Shown: positions 33,594 to 42,911 of the stretch, in pieces
Layout: each line of letters begins with the position of its first letter
Position numbering within the stretch: position 1 is the first letter of the stretch
Assembly: GCF_900142565.1 (NCBI RefSeq)
Contig: NZ_FRBH01000009.1
Location: 109,227 to 173,226 of the forward strand
Direction of reading: 5' to 3'
Length of the DNA: 64,000 nt
Origin: Chishuiella changwenlii
GTDB taxonomy: Bacteria; Bacteroidota; Bacteroidia; Flavobacteriales; Weeksellaceae
Program-made: the position numbers and the translations under genes
The notes under the pieces: generated by a model
Told to the model about the DNA's origin: nothing
Database searches by the model: none
The model's input: only the letters and a program-made list of their open reading frames with translations

Positions 33594-34976
33594 ATGAACA
33601 ATACACAACAATTTATACAAGATAATAAGCAACGTTTTCTTGATGAATTAATCGAATTATTAAAAATTCCATCTGTTAGTGCAGATCCTGCTTACACACA
33701 AGATGTTAATGATGCTGCTGAATTAATTGCAAAATATTTAAACGAAGCTGGTGCAGATAATGTAGAAATATGCGAAACTGAAGGTTTTCCTATTGTTTAC
33801 GGAGAAAAAATCGTAGATCCAACAAAACCTACAGTTTTAGTTTATGGACATTATGATGTACAACCTGCTGATCCTTTAGAATTATGGGAATCTGGTCCAT
33901 ATGAACCTGTTATTAAAAAGACAGAAATTCATCCTGATGGAGCAATTTTTGCTCGTGGAGCTGCAGACGACAAAGGTCAAATGTTTATGCATGTAAAAGC
34001 TTTTGAAGCTTTAAATAAATCGAACGAGTTACCTTGCAACGTTAAGTTTATGATTGAAGGAGAAGAAGAAGTTGGTTCTCCATCTTTAGTTAATTTTGTA
34101 AAAAATAATAAAGAAAAATTAAAAAACGACGTTATTTTAATTTCTGATACATCTATGGTATCTAACGAACAACCATCTATTTCTGTTGGTTTACGTGGAT
34201 TATCTTATGTGGAAGTTGAAGTTAAAGGAGCGAATAGAGATATGCACTCTGGTGTTTATGGAGGTGCTGTTCCAAACCCTATTAATGTTTTAGCAACAAT
34301 GATTGGTAAGTTAATAGATGAAAAAGGACATATTACTATTCCTGGATTCTATGAGCCTATTTTAGAATTAACTTCTGATGAAAGAGAAGATTTAGCTAAA
34401 ATACCATTCTCTTTAGAAGATTATAAAAAATCTATTGGAATTGCTGATGTACAAGGAGAAGAGAATTATTCTACTATAGAAAGAGCTTCTATTCGTCCTA
34501 CATTAGATGTTAATGGAATTTGGGGTGGATATTTAGGTGAAGGTGCAAAAACTGTCATTCCATCACATGCTTATGCAAAAATTTCTATGCGTTTAGTTCC
34601 TGGTCAAGATCCTGATGTTGTAACTAAGCAGTTTACAGAATATTTCCCAACGTTAGCTCCAGCATCTGTAGAAGTTAAGGTTAAACCACATCATGGAGGG
34701 AAACCATACATTTTACCAACAAATCACAAAGGTTTCTTAGCTGCTAAAAAAGCACTTGCTGAAACATTTGAGAAAGAAGCTTTAGCTGAAAGAGGTGGTG
34801 GTTCTATTCCTATTGTAGCTTTATTTGAAGAAGAATTAGGAACAAAATCTGTTTTAATGGGATTCGGATTAAATTCTGATGTTATCCACTCACCTAATGA
34901 GCATTATGGCTTGTTTAATTTCTATAAAGGAATTGAAACTATTCCATATTTCTTTAAATATTTTAATGAAGAATAA
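33594..34976 (+). CDS. M20 family dipeptidase
   Basis: This is a 460-residue zinc metallopeptidase. Metal ligands and catalytic residues appear in VLVYGHYDVQPADP, FARGAADDKGQ, IEGEEEVGSPS and the late HSPNEHYG; the dimerisation domain contains MHSGVYGGAVPNPIN. It has the length and layout of the M20A/F CNDP-like group that cleaves dipeptides and short peptides. No signal peptide is present, so it is cytosolic. It is monocistronic with terminators downstream. Confidence 0.93.
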   Translation: MNNTQQFIQDNKQRFLDELIELLKIPSVSADPAYTQDVNDAAELIAKYLNEAGADNVEICETEGFPIVYGEKIVDPTKPTVLVYGHYDVQPADPLELWESGPYEPVIKKTEIHPDGAIFARGAADDKGQMFMHVKAFEALNKSNELPCNVKFMIEGEEEVGSPSLVNFVKNNKEKLKNDVILISDTSMVSNEQPSISVGLRGLSYVEVEVKGANRDMHSGVYGGAVPNPINVLATMIGKLIDEKGHITIPGFYEPILELTSDEREDLAKIPFSLEDYKKSIGIADVQGEENYSTIERASIRPTLDVNGIWGGYLGEGAKTVIPSHAYAKISMRLVPGQDPDVVTKQFTEYFPTLAPASVEVKVKPHHGGKPYILPTNHKGFLAAKKALAETFEKEALAERGGGSIPIVALFEEELGTKSVLMGFGLNSDVIHSPNEHYGLFNFYKGIETIPYFFKYFNEE

Positions 34977-35003
34977 TTTAGAAAAATTTATTAAAAATCA
35001 TAA

Positions 35004-35037
35004 AATAGTCCGAGGAATTTATATTTCTCGGATTATT
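35004..35037 (+). terminator. probable terminator after dipeptidase
   Basis: AATAGTCCGAGGAA pairs with TTTCTCGGATTATT, with two G-U wobbles. The T tail is weak. Confidence 0.5.
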
Positions 35038-35060
35038 TATTAATAATAAATGGATAGAAT

Positions 35061-35092
35061 AAAAGCGTATTAAAAACTTAATACGCTTTTTT
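35061..35092. terminator. bidirectional terminator between convergent genes
   Basis: A perfect 13-bp stem AAAAGCGTATTAA / TTAATACGCTTTT with loop AAAC and a T run lies 18 nt beyond the stop of the minus-strand zinc-ribbon gene. Confidence 0.85.
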
Positions 35093-35110
35093 CAATAAAA
35101 AAATAAAAAT

Positions 35111-35449
35111 TTATTCCTGAAATAATAAATAATTTTCCTCGTCTAACGGTTGATATCCAACATCATACACATAATAAATTGGTGTACCCTTGGAATCATT
35201 TAAATTTGTGATGTATCTAAAATCAAATTTACTTAAATCTAATTGATTTTTAGATACAGAAATCGCTCCAACATCTAATAAACTCTTCAATATACGATTA
35301 TTTTTTCTAAGTCTATTATTAACGTTTCTAACAATTTCTACTTTGTCTTTGTTAAGATTGTTATTAAATGTGTTTCTGCAAAAATCGTTGCAAAATTTTT
35401 TGTCTTTGCGACCAAAAAGCGTTTGGTTGCATTGTAGGCATGTATTCAT
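35111..35449 (-). CDS. zinc-ribbon protein, hypothetical
   Basis: This 112-residue protein starts MNTCLQCNQTLFGRKDKKFC. Two cysteine pairs (CLQC and CNDFC) form a probable zinc ribbon, of a type often seen in small proteins related to DUF2116. The rest is basic and helical (RKNNRILKSLLDVG), then a mixed region ending in YVYDVGYQPLDEENYLLF. The start at 35449 is chosen over a longer frame because the extra N-terminus is poly-Phe/Asn noise and a TAnnTTTG box lies just upstream of this ATG. Nucleic-acid binding is possible; the function is unknown. Confidence 0.75.
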   Translation of the reverse strand: MNTCLQCNQTLFGRKDKKFCNDFCRNTFNNNLNKDKVEIVRNVNNRLRKNNRILKSLLDVGAISVSKNQLDLSKFDFRYITNLNDSKGTPIYYVYDVGYQPLDEENYLLFQE

Positions 35450-35474
35450 AAGATAGATTTTAAGGTTGTTGATG

Positions 35475-35482
35475 CAAATGTA
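35475..35482 (-). promoter_or_regulatory. putative -7 box of the zinc-ribbon gene
   Basis: On the minus strand this reads TACATTTG, 25 nt before the ATG at 35449. T-rich TTTTG sequences upstream could supply a -33 element. Confidence 0.4.
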
Positions 35483-35690
35483 GTTAAAAAACAAAAAACA
35501 AAAAAAAAGTTTATAAACATTTAACAAATAAGCGTTTAAATCAATTGCTAAATAACTGTATCAAAACCTACTTCATTAAAATTCTTGAAATTTTATTCTG
35601 TAATTTCAACACTAATATTTAAAAGATATATTAACTCATATTAATTATTGATAATATTTTATCTAATTTTATAATTAATTTATAACATTT

Positions 35691-36800
35691 ATGTTTTGTG
35701 TAAACACACTATACAAGCGGAAAAAAATAATTATAATCTCTTCAATTTTTATTGGACAAATTATTTTATTTTCGGTATTATTTTCATTTCAAGCAGTAAA
35801 TAATTTTATAATTAATTACATTAATTTTCCAATTTCTAAATTAATTTCTAATATCTCAAACGTTGTAATTCTACCTTTTGGTGAATTTTTTTACGCATTT
35901 ATAGGAATTATTTTTTTAACATTTTTAACATTAATTTTAAAAAGTATTTTTACAAATAGGAAGAATTTAATCAAAAGAATTTATCAATTCCTTGTCTTCT
36001 TAAATGTGATTTATTTTATTTATATGTTAAGTTGGGGAGTAATGTATAAAAAGGAAACATTAAGCTTTGATAAAAGTAAACTTGTTATAGAAACTAAGGT
36101 TCTAAAGGAAATTTATTGTTCGGATTTAGAAAAAGCTATAGAAGTTAGAAAGTTAATTTCTGAAAATGATTCTATGACAACTGTAAAATTTACTTCTAAT
36201 TTGGATGATTACAATAAAGAATTTTTAAAACTTCAATATCAATTAAAAAATGAAAAGTGGTTAAAGAATTACCATTTCTTGAAAAATCCACATTATAAAT
36301 TATCCTTTATATCCTCTATTCAAAATCATTTAGGTATTTTAGGGTACTATAATCCTTTTACTGTAGAAGCTAACTTAAACAAGTTTAATACGGATTTAAA
36401 GCAACCTTCTACACTATTCCATGAGTATGGACATCAAATGGGGTTTGCATCAGAAAGTGAAGCTAACTTTTTAGCTTATTATTTAGGAACTTATTCTCAG
36501 AATCCAGATGTAAGGTATTCTATTTACTATAAAAGTATTTTTTCTCTTTTGAGAGCAATCTACAGATCAGATCCATATTTTGTAAAAATGGAACTTGATA
36601 ATATGTATCCACAAATAACTATAGATAGGAAAGCAGAAATTAATCATTACTCAAAATATGATGGTAAATCAAGCGAAGTTTTTTCTGAACTAAATAATCA
36701 GTTTTTGAAAGCAAATAATGATGAAGGGACTATAAGTTACAGTAATTATATTCAACTCGTTTATTATTTATATCAAACAAAAAAAGCGAAACCTAATTAG
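35691..36800 (+). CDS. DUF3810 family membrane-anchored putative zinc metallopeptidase
   Basis: This is a 369-residue protein with three hydrophobic helices in the first 125 residues (about 13-32, 62-84, 99-117), then a soluble domain. HEYGHQMGFASESEANFLAY carries an HExxH zinc motif at 244-248 and a downstream glutamate, a metzincin/gluzincin-like arrangement. DUF3810 is described in Bacteroidota and Firmicutes, without a known substrate. The last codons lie inside a terminator stem. No partner gene is close. Confidence 0.82.
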   Translation: MFCVNTLYKRKKIIIISSIFIGQIILFSVLFSFQAVNNFIINYINFPISKLISNISNVVILPFGEFFYAFIGIIFLTFLTLILKSIFTNRKNLIKRIYQFLVFLNVIYFIYMLSWGVMYKKETLSFDKSKLVIETKVLKEIYCSDLEKAIEVRKLISENDSMTTVKFTSNLDDYNKEFLKLQYQLKNEKWLKNYHFLKNPHYKLSFISSIQNHLGILGYYNPFTVEANLNKFNTDLKQPSTLFHEYGHQMGFASESEANFLAYYLGTYSQNPDVRYSIYYKSIFSLLRAIYRSDPYFVKMELDNMYPQITIDRKAEINHYSKYDGKSSEVFSELNNQFLKANNDEGTISYSNYIQLVYYLYQTKKAKPN

Positions 36801-36812
36801 GTTTCGCTTTTT
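36781..36812. terminator. bidirectional terminator overlapping the DUF3810 stop codon
   Basis: A perfect 15-bp stem AAAAAGCGAAACCTA / TAGGTTTCGCTTTTT with a 2-nt gap encodes the last residues KKAKPN and the TAG stop. It serves both convergent genes. Confidence 0.85.
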
Positions 36813-36830
36813 ATATTATAATAAGGTTAA

Positions 36831-37847
36831 TTAAAATGATACTGCATCTCCAATTCTTACAGCAGATTTTATTAAGTACTCTCCTTTTTCTGTATTTAAT
36901 TCTTTTAAAACTAGCAAAGGATAATATTCTCCTGCAGGTGCTAACTTAGTTATGTTATCATGAAATTTAGGACTTACCAATCTTGTTCCTCCATCAATAG
37001 GATCTAATTCAAAACTAACAAAATCGTATCCATTTATCATTTTATCTTTATTTATATTTTCTTTAGATAAATAAATCATTAAGATTAATTTATTAGAATT
37101 ACTTAATTTGTAATTATCTATTGAATTATTCTCTCCATCAACTGAAACTGTCATTTTTTCAAAATCAATTTCAAGTTTCCAATCTCCAGGAAGTTTAATT
37201 TCTTTATTTATATTATATAAATCTAAATTGCTTTCAGCAACTACATAAGGATTAAATTTACTAAACTCTGGTGTAGCTGTTGGGATTGGATCAAAAACAT
37301 TTACATTAGATGTTGTTGTACTTGTGTTTTGAGTAGCAGAATTATCTTTTACTACAGTGTATTCAGTTTTTTTAACACCATTAATATTATTATTCAAAAC
37401 CTTATAATTCAAAATACTTCCTGTCTCTCTATCTTTTAAGACTAAAACAGGGATATATTTATAAAGATTTTGCTTTTCTATATCAGTATTTTTAATGCTA
37501 ACAACAACATTATTAAAACTAGTACCATTAGGTTCTAATTTACCTATTTTAGCATTAGTAGTTATTTTATTAGGTAAATTATTTAAATCTATTGATTCAT
37601 TTTGTGGAACTAGGAATAAATCAAGATATAAATTTTCACTTGTTTTTGAAGAATTGTTGATTAATTTTGCTCCAGTAATTTTATAATTAGAATCTTTATC
37701 ATCATAAATACCCCAGTAACCATTAAATTCGTAATTATAATTTACTGTTGTAGGGATATTAATAAATTCAACACTTTGATTCTGAGCTTCAACCGAATAA
37801 CTAGCTAGGATAGTGGCCGAAATAATAGTTTTGGTAAAAATATTCAT
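36831..37847 (-). CDS. secreted protein with duplicated domain, hypothetical
   Basis: This 338-residue protein has a signal peptide (MNIFTKTIISATILASYSVEA). Two related halves follow. The first (about 36-165) has GYWGIYDD, LINNSSKTSENLYLDLFLVP, then YIPVLVLKDRETG. The second (about 215-335) has PGDWKLEIDF, LSNSNKLILMIYLSKE, then YYPLLVLKELNTEKG. A Thr/Ser/Asn-rich linker (about 185-205) joins them. The pattern suggests an internal duplication of a beta-sandwich module, perhaps for surface binding. No T9SS C-terminal domain is seen. The function is unknown. Confidence 0.72.
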   Translation of the reverse strand: MNIFTKTIISATILASYSVEAQNQSVEFINIPTTVNYNYEFNGYWGIYDDKDSNYKITGAKLINNSSKTSENLYLDLFLVPQNESIDLNNLPNKITTNAKIGKLEPNGTSFNNVVVSIKNTDIEKQNLYKYIPVLVLKDRETGSILNYKVLNNNINGVKKTEYTVVKDNSATQNTSTTTSNVNVFDPIPTATPEFSKFNPYVVAESNLDLYNINKEIKLPGDWKLEIDFEKMTVSVDGENNSIDNYKLSNSNKLILMIYLSKENINKDKMINGYDFVSFELDPIDGGTRLVSPKFHDNITKLAPAGEYYPLLVLKELNTEKGEYLIKSAVRIGDAVSF

Positions 37848-37870
37848 TAGGTTTGATTTGTTAGTTACTA

Positions 37871-37878
37871 CAAAAATA
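37871..37878 (-). promoter_or_regulatory. putative -7 box of the duplicated-domain gene
   Basis: On the minus strand this reads TATTTTTG, 23 nt before the ATG. A TTTTG occurs 14-15 nt further up. Confidence 0.35.
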
Positions 37879-37969
37879 ATAATTTAAATAAACAAAACAC
37901 ATATAATTCTTTATTTTTTTATATAATCAATTATATTTTAAAAACTTAATACAAAAACAATACAGTGAA

Positions 37970-38782
37970 ATGGAAATATTAATCCCAAAAAATACAGATC
38001 AATTTGATGACTTTGTACATAAGGATACAACTACATTTGAAGAGTTAACAACATTCGATAGAAATAACTTAGCTCCTATCTCTGTAAATAATAAATTTGG
38101 GCTAATAAATAGAAATGGTGAAGTAATTTTACCATTAGAATTTGACAAACTTGTGTTAACTACTGTTAACGCTTACAGTGCTTTAAAAAATAATAAATGG
38201 GGTTTAATCACAAAATCAAATCAAATTATTATACCGTTCGAATATGAACTAACAAGTGATTTTATTGAGAATCTATGTGCCGCGAAAAAAGATGGAAAAT
38301 GGGGTTTTATAGATTTAATGAATCAAATTATTATTCCATTTCAATATGATGGATGTACAGATTTTAAAGCTGGATTAGCTGGTGTTGAATTAAATGGAAA
38401 ATGGGGATTAATTGATAAAGAAAATAAATTATTAATAGATTATCAGTATGAATATCTTACTCCTGTAGATCAAAATTTTATTACATTCGGTAAAGCGACA
38501 GATTTAAAAGTTAAACGACCTGATATATTGGCTTACTTCCCTTACTTTCTTTCTAAAGATAATTATTTAATGAACTTTGGTTTAATTTCTATCAATAATG
38601 AGGTTATTCTTGAAGCAATTTCTGAATTACCTATTCTCGAAAGTTTCGATAATCAACCTGTTATCCGAAAAAATTATCATTTGGGTTATTTGAAAAACGG
38701 AACAGAATTTGTAAAATTTAATCAGTTTGAGATTGATCCCTATGAAGAAAAAATTTTAAAACAATTAGGGGTTATGAATTAA
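37970..38782 (+). CDS. WG repeat protein
   Basis: This 270-residue protein is built from about five WG-type repeats of roughly 30 residues: KFGLINRNGEVILPLEFDKL, KWGLITKSNQIIIPFEYE, KWGFIDLMNQIIIPFQYDG, KWGLIDKENKLLIDYQYE and, more diverged, NFGLISINNEVILEA. The family is thought to form a beta-propeller-like or solenoid structure of unknown role. No signal peptide is seen, so it is probably cytosolic. It is followed after 23 nt by a lipocalin gene in the same direction. Confidence 0.88.
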   Translation: MEILIPKNTDQFDDFVHKDTTTFEELTTFDRNNLAPISVNNKFGLINRNGEVILPLEFDKLVLTTVNAYSALKNNKWGLITKSNQIIIPFEYELTSDFIENLCAAKKDGKWGFIDLMNQIIIPFQYDGCTDFKAGLAGVELNGKWGLIDKENKLLIDYQYEYLTPVDQNFITFGKATDLKVKRPDILAYFPYFLSKDNYLMNFGLISINNEVILEAISELPILESFDNQPVIRKNYHLGYLKNGTEFVKFNQFEIDPYEEKILKQLGVMN

Positions 38783-38805
38783 TTGTTTTACAAAATAAGA
38801 TTAAA

Positions 38806-39348
38806 ATGAATTTAAAAAAATTAGCATTAGCAGCTTTAGCCATTGGTACAACTGCTTATATCGCCAAACATAATAAAAAGAATACTAAATATAAACCTGT
38901 ACAAAATTTTGATTTAGATGAATTTATGGGACGTTGGTATGAAATTGCTCGTATCGAAAATAAATCTCAGCTTAAATTAACAAATGTTACTCATCGTTTT
39001 ATTCTTGAGGAAGAAGATGGTAGCATAGAAATTATTGTTCGTGGTTATGATGCTAAGAAAAAAAATTGGCGAAAAATTGATGGAATAGCCAATCAAGATA
39101 TTGATAATGTTGGGCTTTTTTCGACAACTTTTTTACCTCGATTAGCAAAAAAATTATACGTGATAGATTATGATAAAGACTATAATAATTTATTAATTGC
39201 AAGTGAAGATTATAAATTATTATGGATATTATCTCGTAGAAAAGAAATATCAGATGTAGTTAAAACACGATTTTTAGAATCTGCTAATAAAGTTGGATTC
39301 GATACATCAAAATTAATATGGCCTTCTCAAGTGCCAATTTCTAAATAA
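38806..39348 (+). CDS. lipocalin family protein (Blc-like)
   Basis: This 180-residue bacterial lipocalin begins with an N-terminal hydrophobic segment (LKKLALAALAIGTTAYIA), acting as membrane anchor or signal. The lipocalin signature DEFMGRWYEIARIENK at about 39-54 is followed by eight-strand barrel segments and LWILSRRKEIS near the end. The Cys lipobox of E. coli Blc is missing, so it is not a lipoprotein. Blc-type lipocalins bind lysophospholipids or fatty acids and help membrane maintenance. The WG protein gene upstream is probably co-transcribed. Confidence 0.87.
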   Translation: MNLKKLALAALAIGTTAYIAKHNKKNTKYKPVQNFDLDEFMGRWYEIARIENKSQLKLTNVTHRFILEEEDGSIEIIVRGYDAKKKNWRKIDGIANQDIDNVGLFSTTFLPRLAKKLYVIDYDKDYNNLLIASEDYKLLWILSRRKEISDVVKTRFLESANKVGFDTSKLIWPSQVPISK

Positions 39349-39385
39349 AAAAATAGCCTCAGAAAATTTCTGAGGCTATTTTTTT
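39347..39385. terminator. bidirectional terminator between lipocalin and dsbD
   Basis: AAATAGCCTCAGAAA pairs with TTTCTGAGGCTATTT, with A and T runs on either side, between convergent genes. Confidence 0.88.
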
Positions 39386-39395
39386 ATTTATTTAA

Positions 39396-41477
39396 TTATT
39401 TGTTTTCTTTAAATCTTGCAATTCCATCTTGCAACCATTTCAGATAAACTTCTACATCTAATTCTGCTTCTAATGGTTTAGAATAACGTTTAAGATCTTT
39501 ATCCACTATAATATAATATGGTTGAGCGTTTGCATTAAAATGTTCAATTTCAAAAGCTGTCCATTTATTCCCAACTGTTCTCAAGTTTCTATCTAAAGCT
39601 TTAGAAAAAACTTTTTGATCTTCTGGTAATTCCTTAGCTTCATCTACATATAAAGAAACCAGAACTACTTCTTCTGCTAAAATTTTCTTTACTCTTTCGT
39701 CGCTCCAAACACGCTCTTCTACTTTACGACAGTTTGCACAAGCATGTCCAGTAAAATCTAACAATATTGGTTTATTCACTTTTTCAGCATAAACTACTGC
39801 TAAATCAAAATCTTTAAACGATGGTATTCCATGTGGACCAGCTGTAATATTAGGATCATCAAACTTTGCAACAGCTTGTCCTCCTCTTACACCTTCATGA
39901 AAACCACGAGGAGATTCAGAATACGTCATTGGTGGTGTTAATCCACTTAATAATTTTAATGGAGCTCCCCACATTCCTGGTGCTAAATAAACAACAAAAG
40001 TAAATGATAATATTGCAAAGAATAATCTCGGAATACCTATTGTTTGCGTTGGCGCGTCTAATTCTAATCTAAATTTACCTAAAAGATATAATCCTAAGAA
40101 GAAGAAAATTGCAATCCAAAATGCTAAGAAAATTTCTCTTGGTAACCAATTCATTTGCCATACTAAATCTGCATTTGATAAGAATTTTAATGCAAATGCT
40201 AATTCTAAAAACCCTAAAGAAACTTTAATTGTATTTAACCAACCTCCAGATTTTGGCATAGAATTTAACCAACCTGGGAACATTGCAAATAAGGTAAATG
40301 GAATTGCTAAAGCAAAAGAGAATCCGAACATTCCTACCATTAAAGAGTAATAATTAGCTTCTTGTGTTGCTTGTACCAATAAAGATCCAATGATTGGTCC
40401 AGTACAAGAAAATGATACCAATGCTAATGTAAACGCCATAAAGAAAATTCCTATTAAACCTCCTTTATCTGCTCCTTTATCTGCTGCATTAACCCATTTA
40501 CTAGGTAATGTTAATTCGAATGCACCAAAGAATGAAATTGCAAATACAATAAAAATTGCAAAGAATCCTAAGTTAACCCACGGGTTAGTTGACATTTCAT
40601 TTAGGAATGATGGTCCAAAAGAAACTGTTGCTATTAATCCTAAAACAACATAAATTATTATAATAGATAAACCATAAATAAAAGCTTTCCCTATTCCTTC
40701 TGTTTTAGATTTACTTTGTTTTGTAAACATACTAACAGTAAGCGGTATCATTGGAAAAATACAAGGCATTAACAATGCTGCTAATCCTCCTAAAAATCCT
40801 AAAGAAAAGATTTTTAATAATCCATTATTTTTCTTTTCGTTATCAGCTAATAAAGACTCATCAATATCTTTAGAAGTAGTTGTACTAGCGTCAATCGTAG
40901 CTGGAACACTATCTTTTACTATAGTATCTTTTGCTATTTGTTGAGCTACAGAATCTGCTTTTACAGGCTCTATAACTTTATTTTCAGCTTTTTCTTCTAC
41001 TTTATCTTTTTCCTCAGCTTTCGCAGTTGGTGTTAATTTTATAGTTCCACTTGTTTCATCTGGTGGTAAACATCTTTGTGCATCACACATCTGGAACTCT
41101 ATTAGATAAGTAACATTTACTGGTTTATCTCCAGAGACTTTTACTTTCTGAACAAATTTTACTTGATTTTCGAAGTATTTCTCATCCTGCTTAAAAACGT
41201 CACTATATTTATCAATTCGTTTTCCAACTTCACGCATACCTCCTACTAATTTCGCGTTAGCCGCAGGTTTAAAAGTTGCTGCTGCAGGAATTCCTACTCC
41301 ACCATCTGGGTGGTTAGAAGAATAAAGGTGCCAACCTTTGTCAATTTTCCCTGTAATTTCTATTTCAAACTCATTCTGACCAACTTCCTTTACAGCGCTA
41401 GTCCATTTAGCTGGGCTAAATAATTGAGCATTTACTAAAATTGGAAACAAAAAAAGTATCCAAAGTTTCTTTAACAT
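39396..41477 (-). CDS. dsbD: thiol:disulfide interchange protein DsbD
   Basis: This 693-residue inner-membrane protein carries reducing power from cytoplasmic thioredoxin to the periplasm. A signal peptide (MLKKLWILFLFPILVNAQ) leads to an N-terminal alpha-like domain with FQMCDAQRCLPPDE (Cys pair). A charged linker, then eight-helix transmembrane core includes LLMPCIFPMIPLTV and FSCTGPIIGSLL, which hold the membrane cysteines. The C-terminal thioredoxin-like domain contains DFTGHACANCRKVEE with a CxxC motif (CANC). The gene starts inside the last codons of tilS (7-nt overlap, ATGTTAA), so the two are translationally coupled. Confidence 0.93.
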   Translation of the reverse strand: MLKKLWILFLFPILVNAQLFSPAKWTSAVKEVGQNEFEIEITGKIDKGWHLYSSNHPDGGVGIPAAATFKPAANAKLVGGMREVGKRIDKYSDVFKQDEKYFENQVKFVQKVKVSGDKPVNVTYLIEFQMCDAQRCLPPDETSGTIKLTPTAKAEEKDKVEEKAENKVIEPVKADSVAQQIAKDTIVKDSVPATIDASTTTSKDIDESLLADNEKKNNGLLKIFSLGFLGGLAALLMPCIFPMIPLTVSMFTKQSKSKTEGIGKAFIYGLSIIIIYVVLGLIATVSFGPSFLNEMSTNPWVNLGFFAIFIVFAISFFGAFELTLPSKWVNAADKGADKGGLIGIFFMAFTLALVSFSCTGPIIGSLLVQATQEANYYSLMVGMFGFSFALAIPFTLFAMFPGWLNSMPKSGGWLNTIKVSLGFLELAFALKFLSNADLVWQMNWLPREIFLAFWIAIFFFLGLYLLGKFRLELDAPTQTIGIPRLFFAILSFTFVVYLAPGMWGAPLKLLSGLTPPMTYSESPRGFHEGVRGGQAVAKFDDPNITAGPHGIPSFKDFDLAVVYAEKVNKPILLDFTGHACANCRKVEERVWSDERVKKILAEEVVLVSLYVDEAKELPEDQKVFSKALDRNLRTVGNKWTAFEIEHFNANAQPYYIIVDKDLKRYSKPLEAELDVEVYLKWLQDGIARFKENK

Positions 41478-42778
41478 AACGTAATGTTTAAAAAGTTTTT
41501 ACTTGTTTGCGTCGTTTTAAATCTTTCATCCAAACGGTGATTAACTATCCAAATTATTTGATCGTTTTGATCGCAAAGCAACCAAACATTTTCTTTTTCT
41601 AATTTTGATAGTTTTAAATCCTTCATAAACTTATTTACTAACTTTTTTTTCCCATTCATTCCTATCGGGTAAAAGAAGTCACCTTCTCTTACTTTTCTTA
41701 ATTTTAATGGAAATAAAATTGTCGTAAAGTCTACTATTTCAGTAGCGTATTCGTTTGGATTTTTAGATTTTACGAACTTCAAATTTAGCGAATTGATTTC
41801 AATAAAATCATCTAAAATTTGAATTTCATTTTCGGTAGATTTTTCAATTATAATTAAGAGTAAATTCTCTCTATCTTTTATTAATCTATAAGTATCTGAT
41901 TTAATTTCACTTCCAGTATTTGAATCTAAAAATTTAATTAATTCTTTGGTTGATAAAAAACCATACGACTCAAATAAATAATGTAAATAAGATGCTAATG
42001 GATTCAATTTTTTTAATTCATCAACATTAATTCTGATAGGGTTTTCTCCTTTAAATAAACTTGTTTTAACAAGTTGTATTTGTTGCGCTATAATTTGCTG
42101 ATTATCATTAAGAAATTCTAATGTTTGCAAAAAATTCGCATTAAATTGAGGATGTATTTCTTTTAAGATAGGTGAAATATGATGACGTATTTTATTTCGT
42201 GTATAATCATCTGTTTCGTTTGTATAATCTTCTTTCCAATCTAAATTATTTTCTTGAGCATATGCAATTAATTGAGATTTTGTAAACTCTAATAATGGAC
42301 GAAAAATTTTTCCATTATCTATTTGCATTCCAACTAATCCCTTTAATCCTGTTCCACGAGAAAGATTAATAATAAACGTTTCTAAATTATCATCTAAATG
42401 ATGAGCAGTTACTAAATAATCTAAATTATTTACTTTCTGTACATCCTTAAACCAATCGTAACGTAGATTTCTACATGCCATTTCCACAGAGTAATTTCCT
42501 GTTTTTTGATATGCTTCTACATCAAATTTTACCGAATGAAACGGTATTGTATGCTTGGCGCAATAATCTCTTACAAATTCTTCATCGCGAATAGCATCAT
42601 CTCCTCTAAGTTGAAAATTACAATGTGCAACTTGAAACTTAGCAGATGATTCTCGAAATAAATTCAGCAAAATCATACTATCAACTCCCCCACTAATTGC
42701 TAATAAATAGTAATGTTGAGGAAAATTATGTTGTAGAAGAATTTCTCTGAATCTTTCTTTTATTGATGGATGAGTCAT
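41471..42778 (-). CDS. tilS: tRNA(Ile)-lysidine synthase
   Basis: TilS converts C34 of the CAU-anticodon tRNA-Ile to lysidine, so that it reads AUA codons. The 435-residue protein has the PP-loop SGGVDS at 29-34, CNFQLRGDDAIRDEEFVRDY, VTAHHLDDNLETFIINL, and the C-terminal domain with KLRKVREGDFFYPIGMNGKK. This essential activity fits a genome that uses ATA heavily. The gene overlaps dsbD by 7 nt. Confidence 0.95.
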   Translation of the reverse strand: MTHPSIKERFREILLQHNFPQHYYLLAISGGVDSMILLNLFRESSAKFQVAHCNFQLRGDDAIRDEEFVRDYCAKHTIPFHSVKFDVEAYQKTGNYSVEMACRNLRYDWFKDVQKVNNLDYLVTAHHLDDNLETFIINLSRGTGLKGLVGMQIDNGKIFRPLLEFTKSQLIAYAQENNLDWKEDYTNETDDYTRNKIRHHISPILKEIHPQFNANFLQTLEFLNDNQQIIAQQIQLVKTSLFKGENPIRINVDELKKLNPLASYLHYLFESYGFLSTKELIKFLDSNTGSEIKSDTYRLIKDRENLLLIIIEKSTENEIQILDDFIEINSLNLKFVKSKNPNEYATEIVDFTTILFPLKLRKVREGDFFYPIGMNGKKKLVNKFMKDLKLSKLEKENVWLLCDQNDQIIWIVNHRLDERFKTTQTSKNFLNITLC

Positions 42779-42870
42779 TATAAACTAATAAGCTATAAAA
42801 TTAACAAAAATGTAGCGGTTATAATTATATAATTTTATTTATAATTTATAAGATATCCTTTTTTATATAT

Positions 42871-42905
42871 AAGAATAAAGCCTGATTTAATCAGGCTTTA
42901 TTCTT
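42871..42905 (-). terminator. terminator-like hairpin after the Rrf2 gene
   Basis: AAGAATAAAGCCTGATT is followed by the perfect complement AATCAGGCTTTATTCTT, just beyond the minus-strand stop. The T tail is weak. Confidence 0.65.
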
Positions 42906-42911
42906 GTATAT

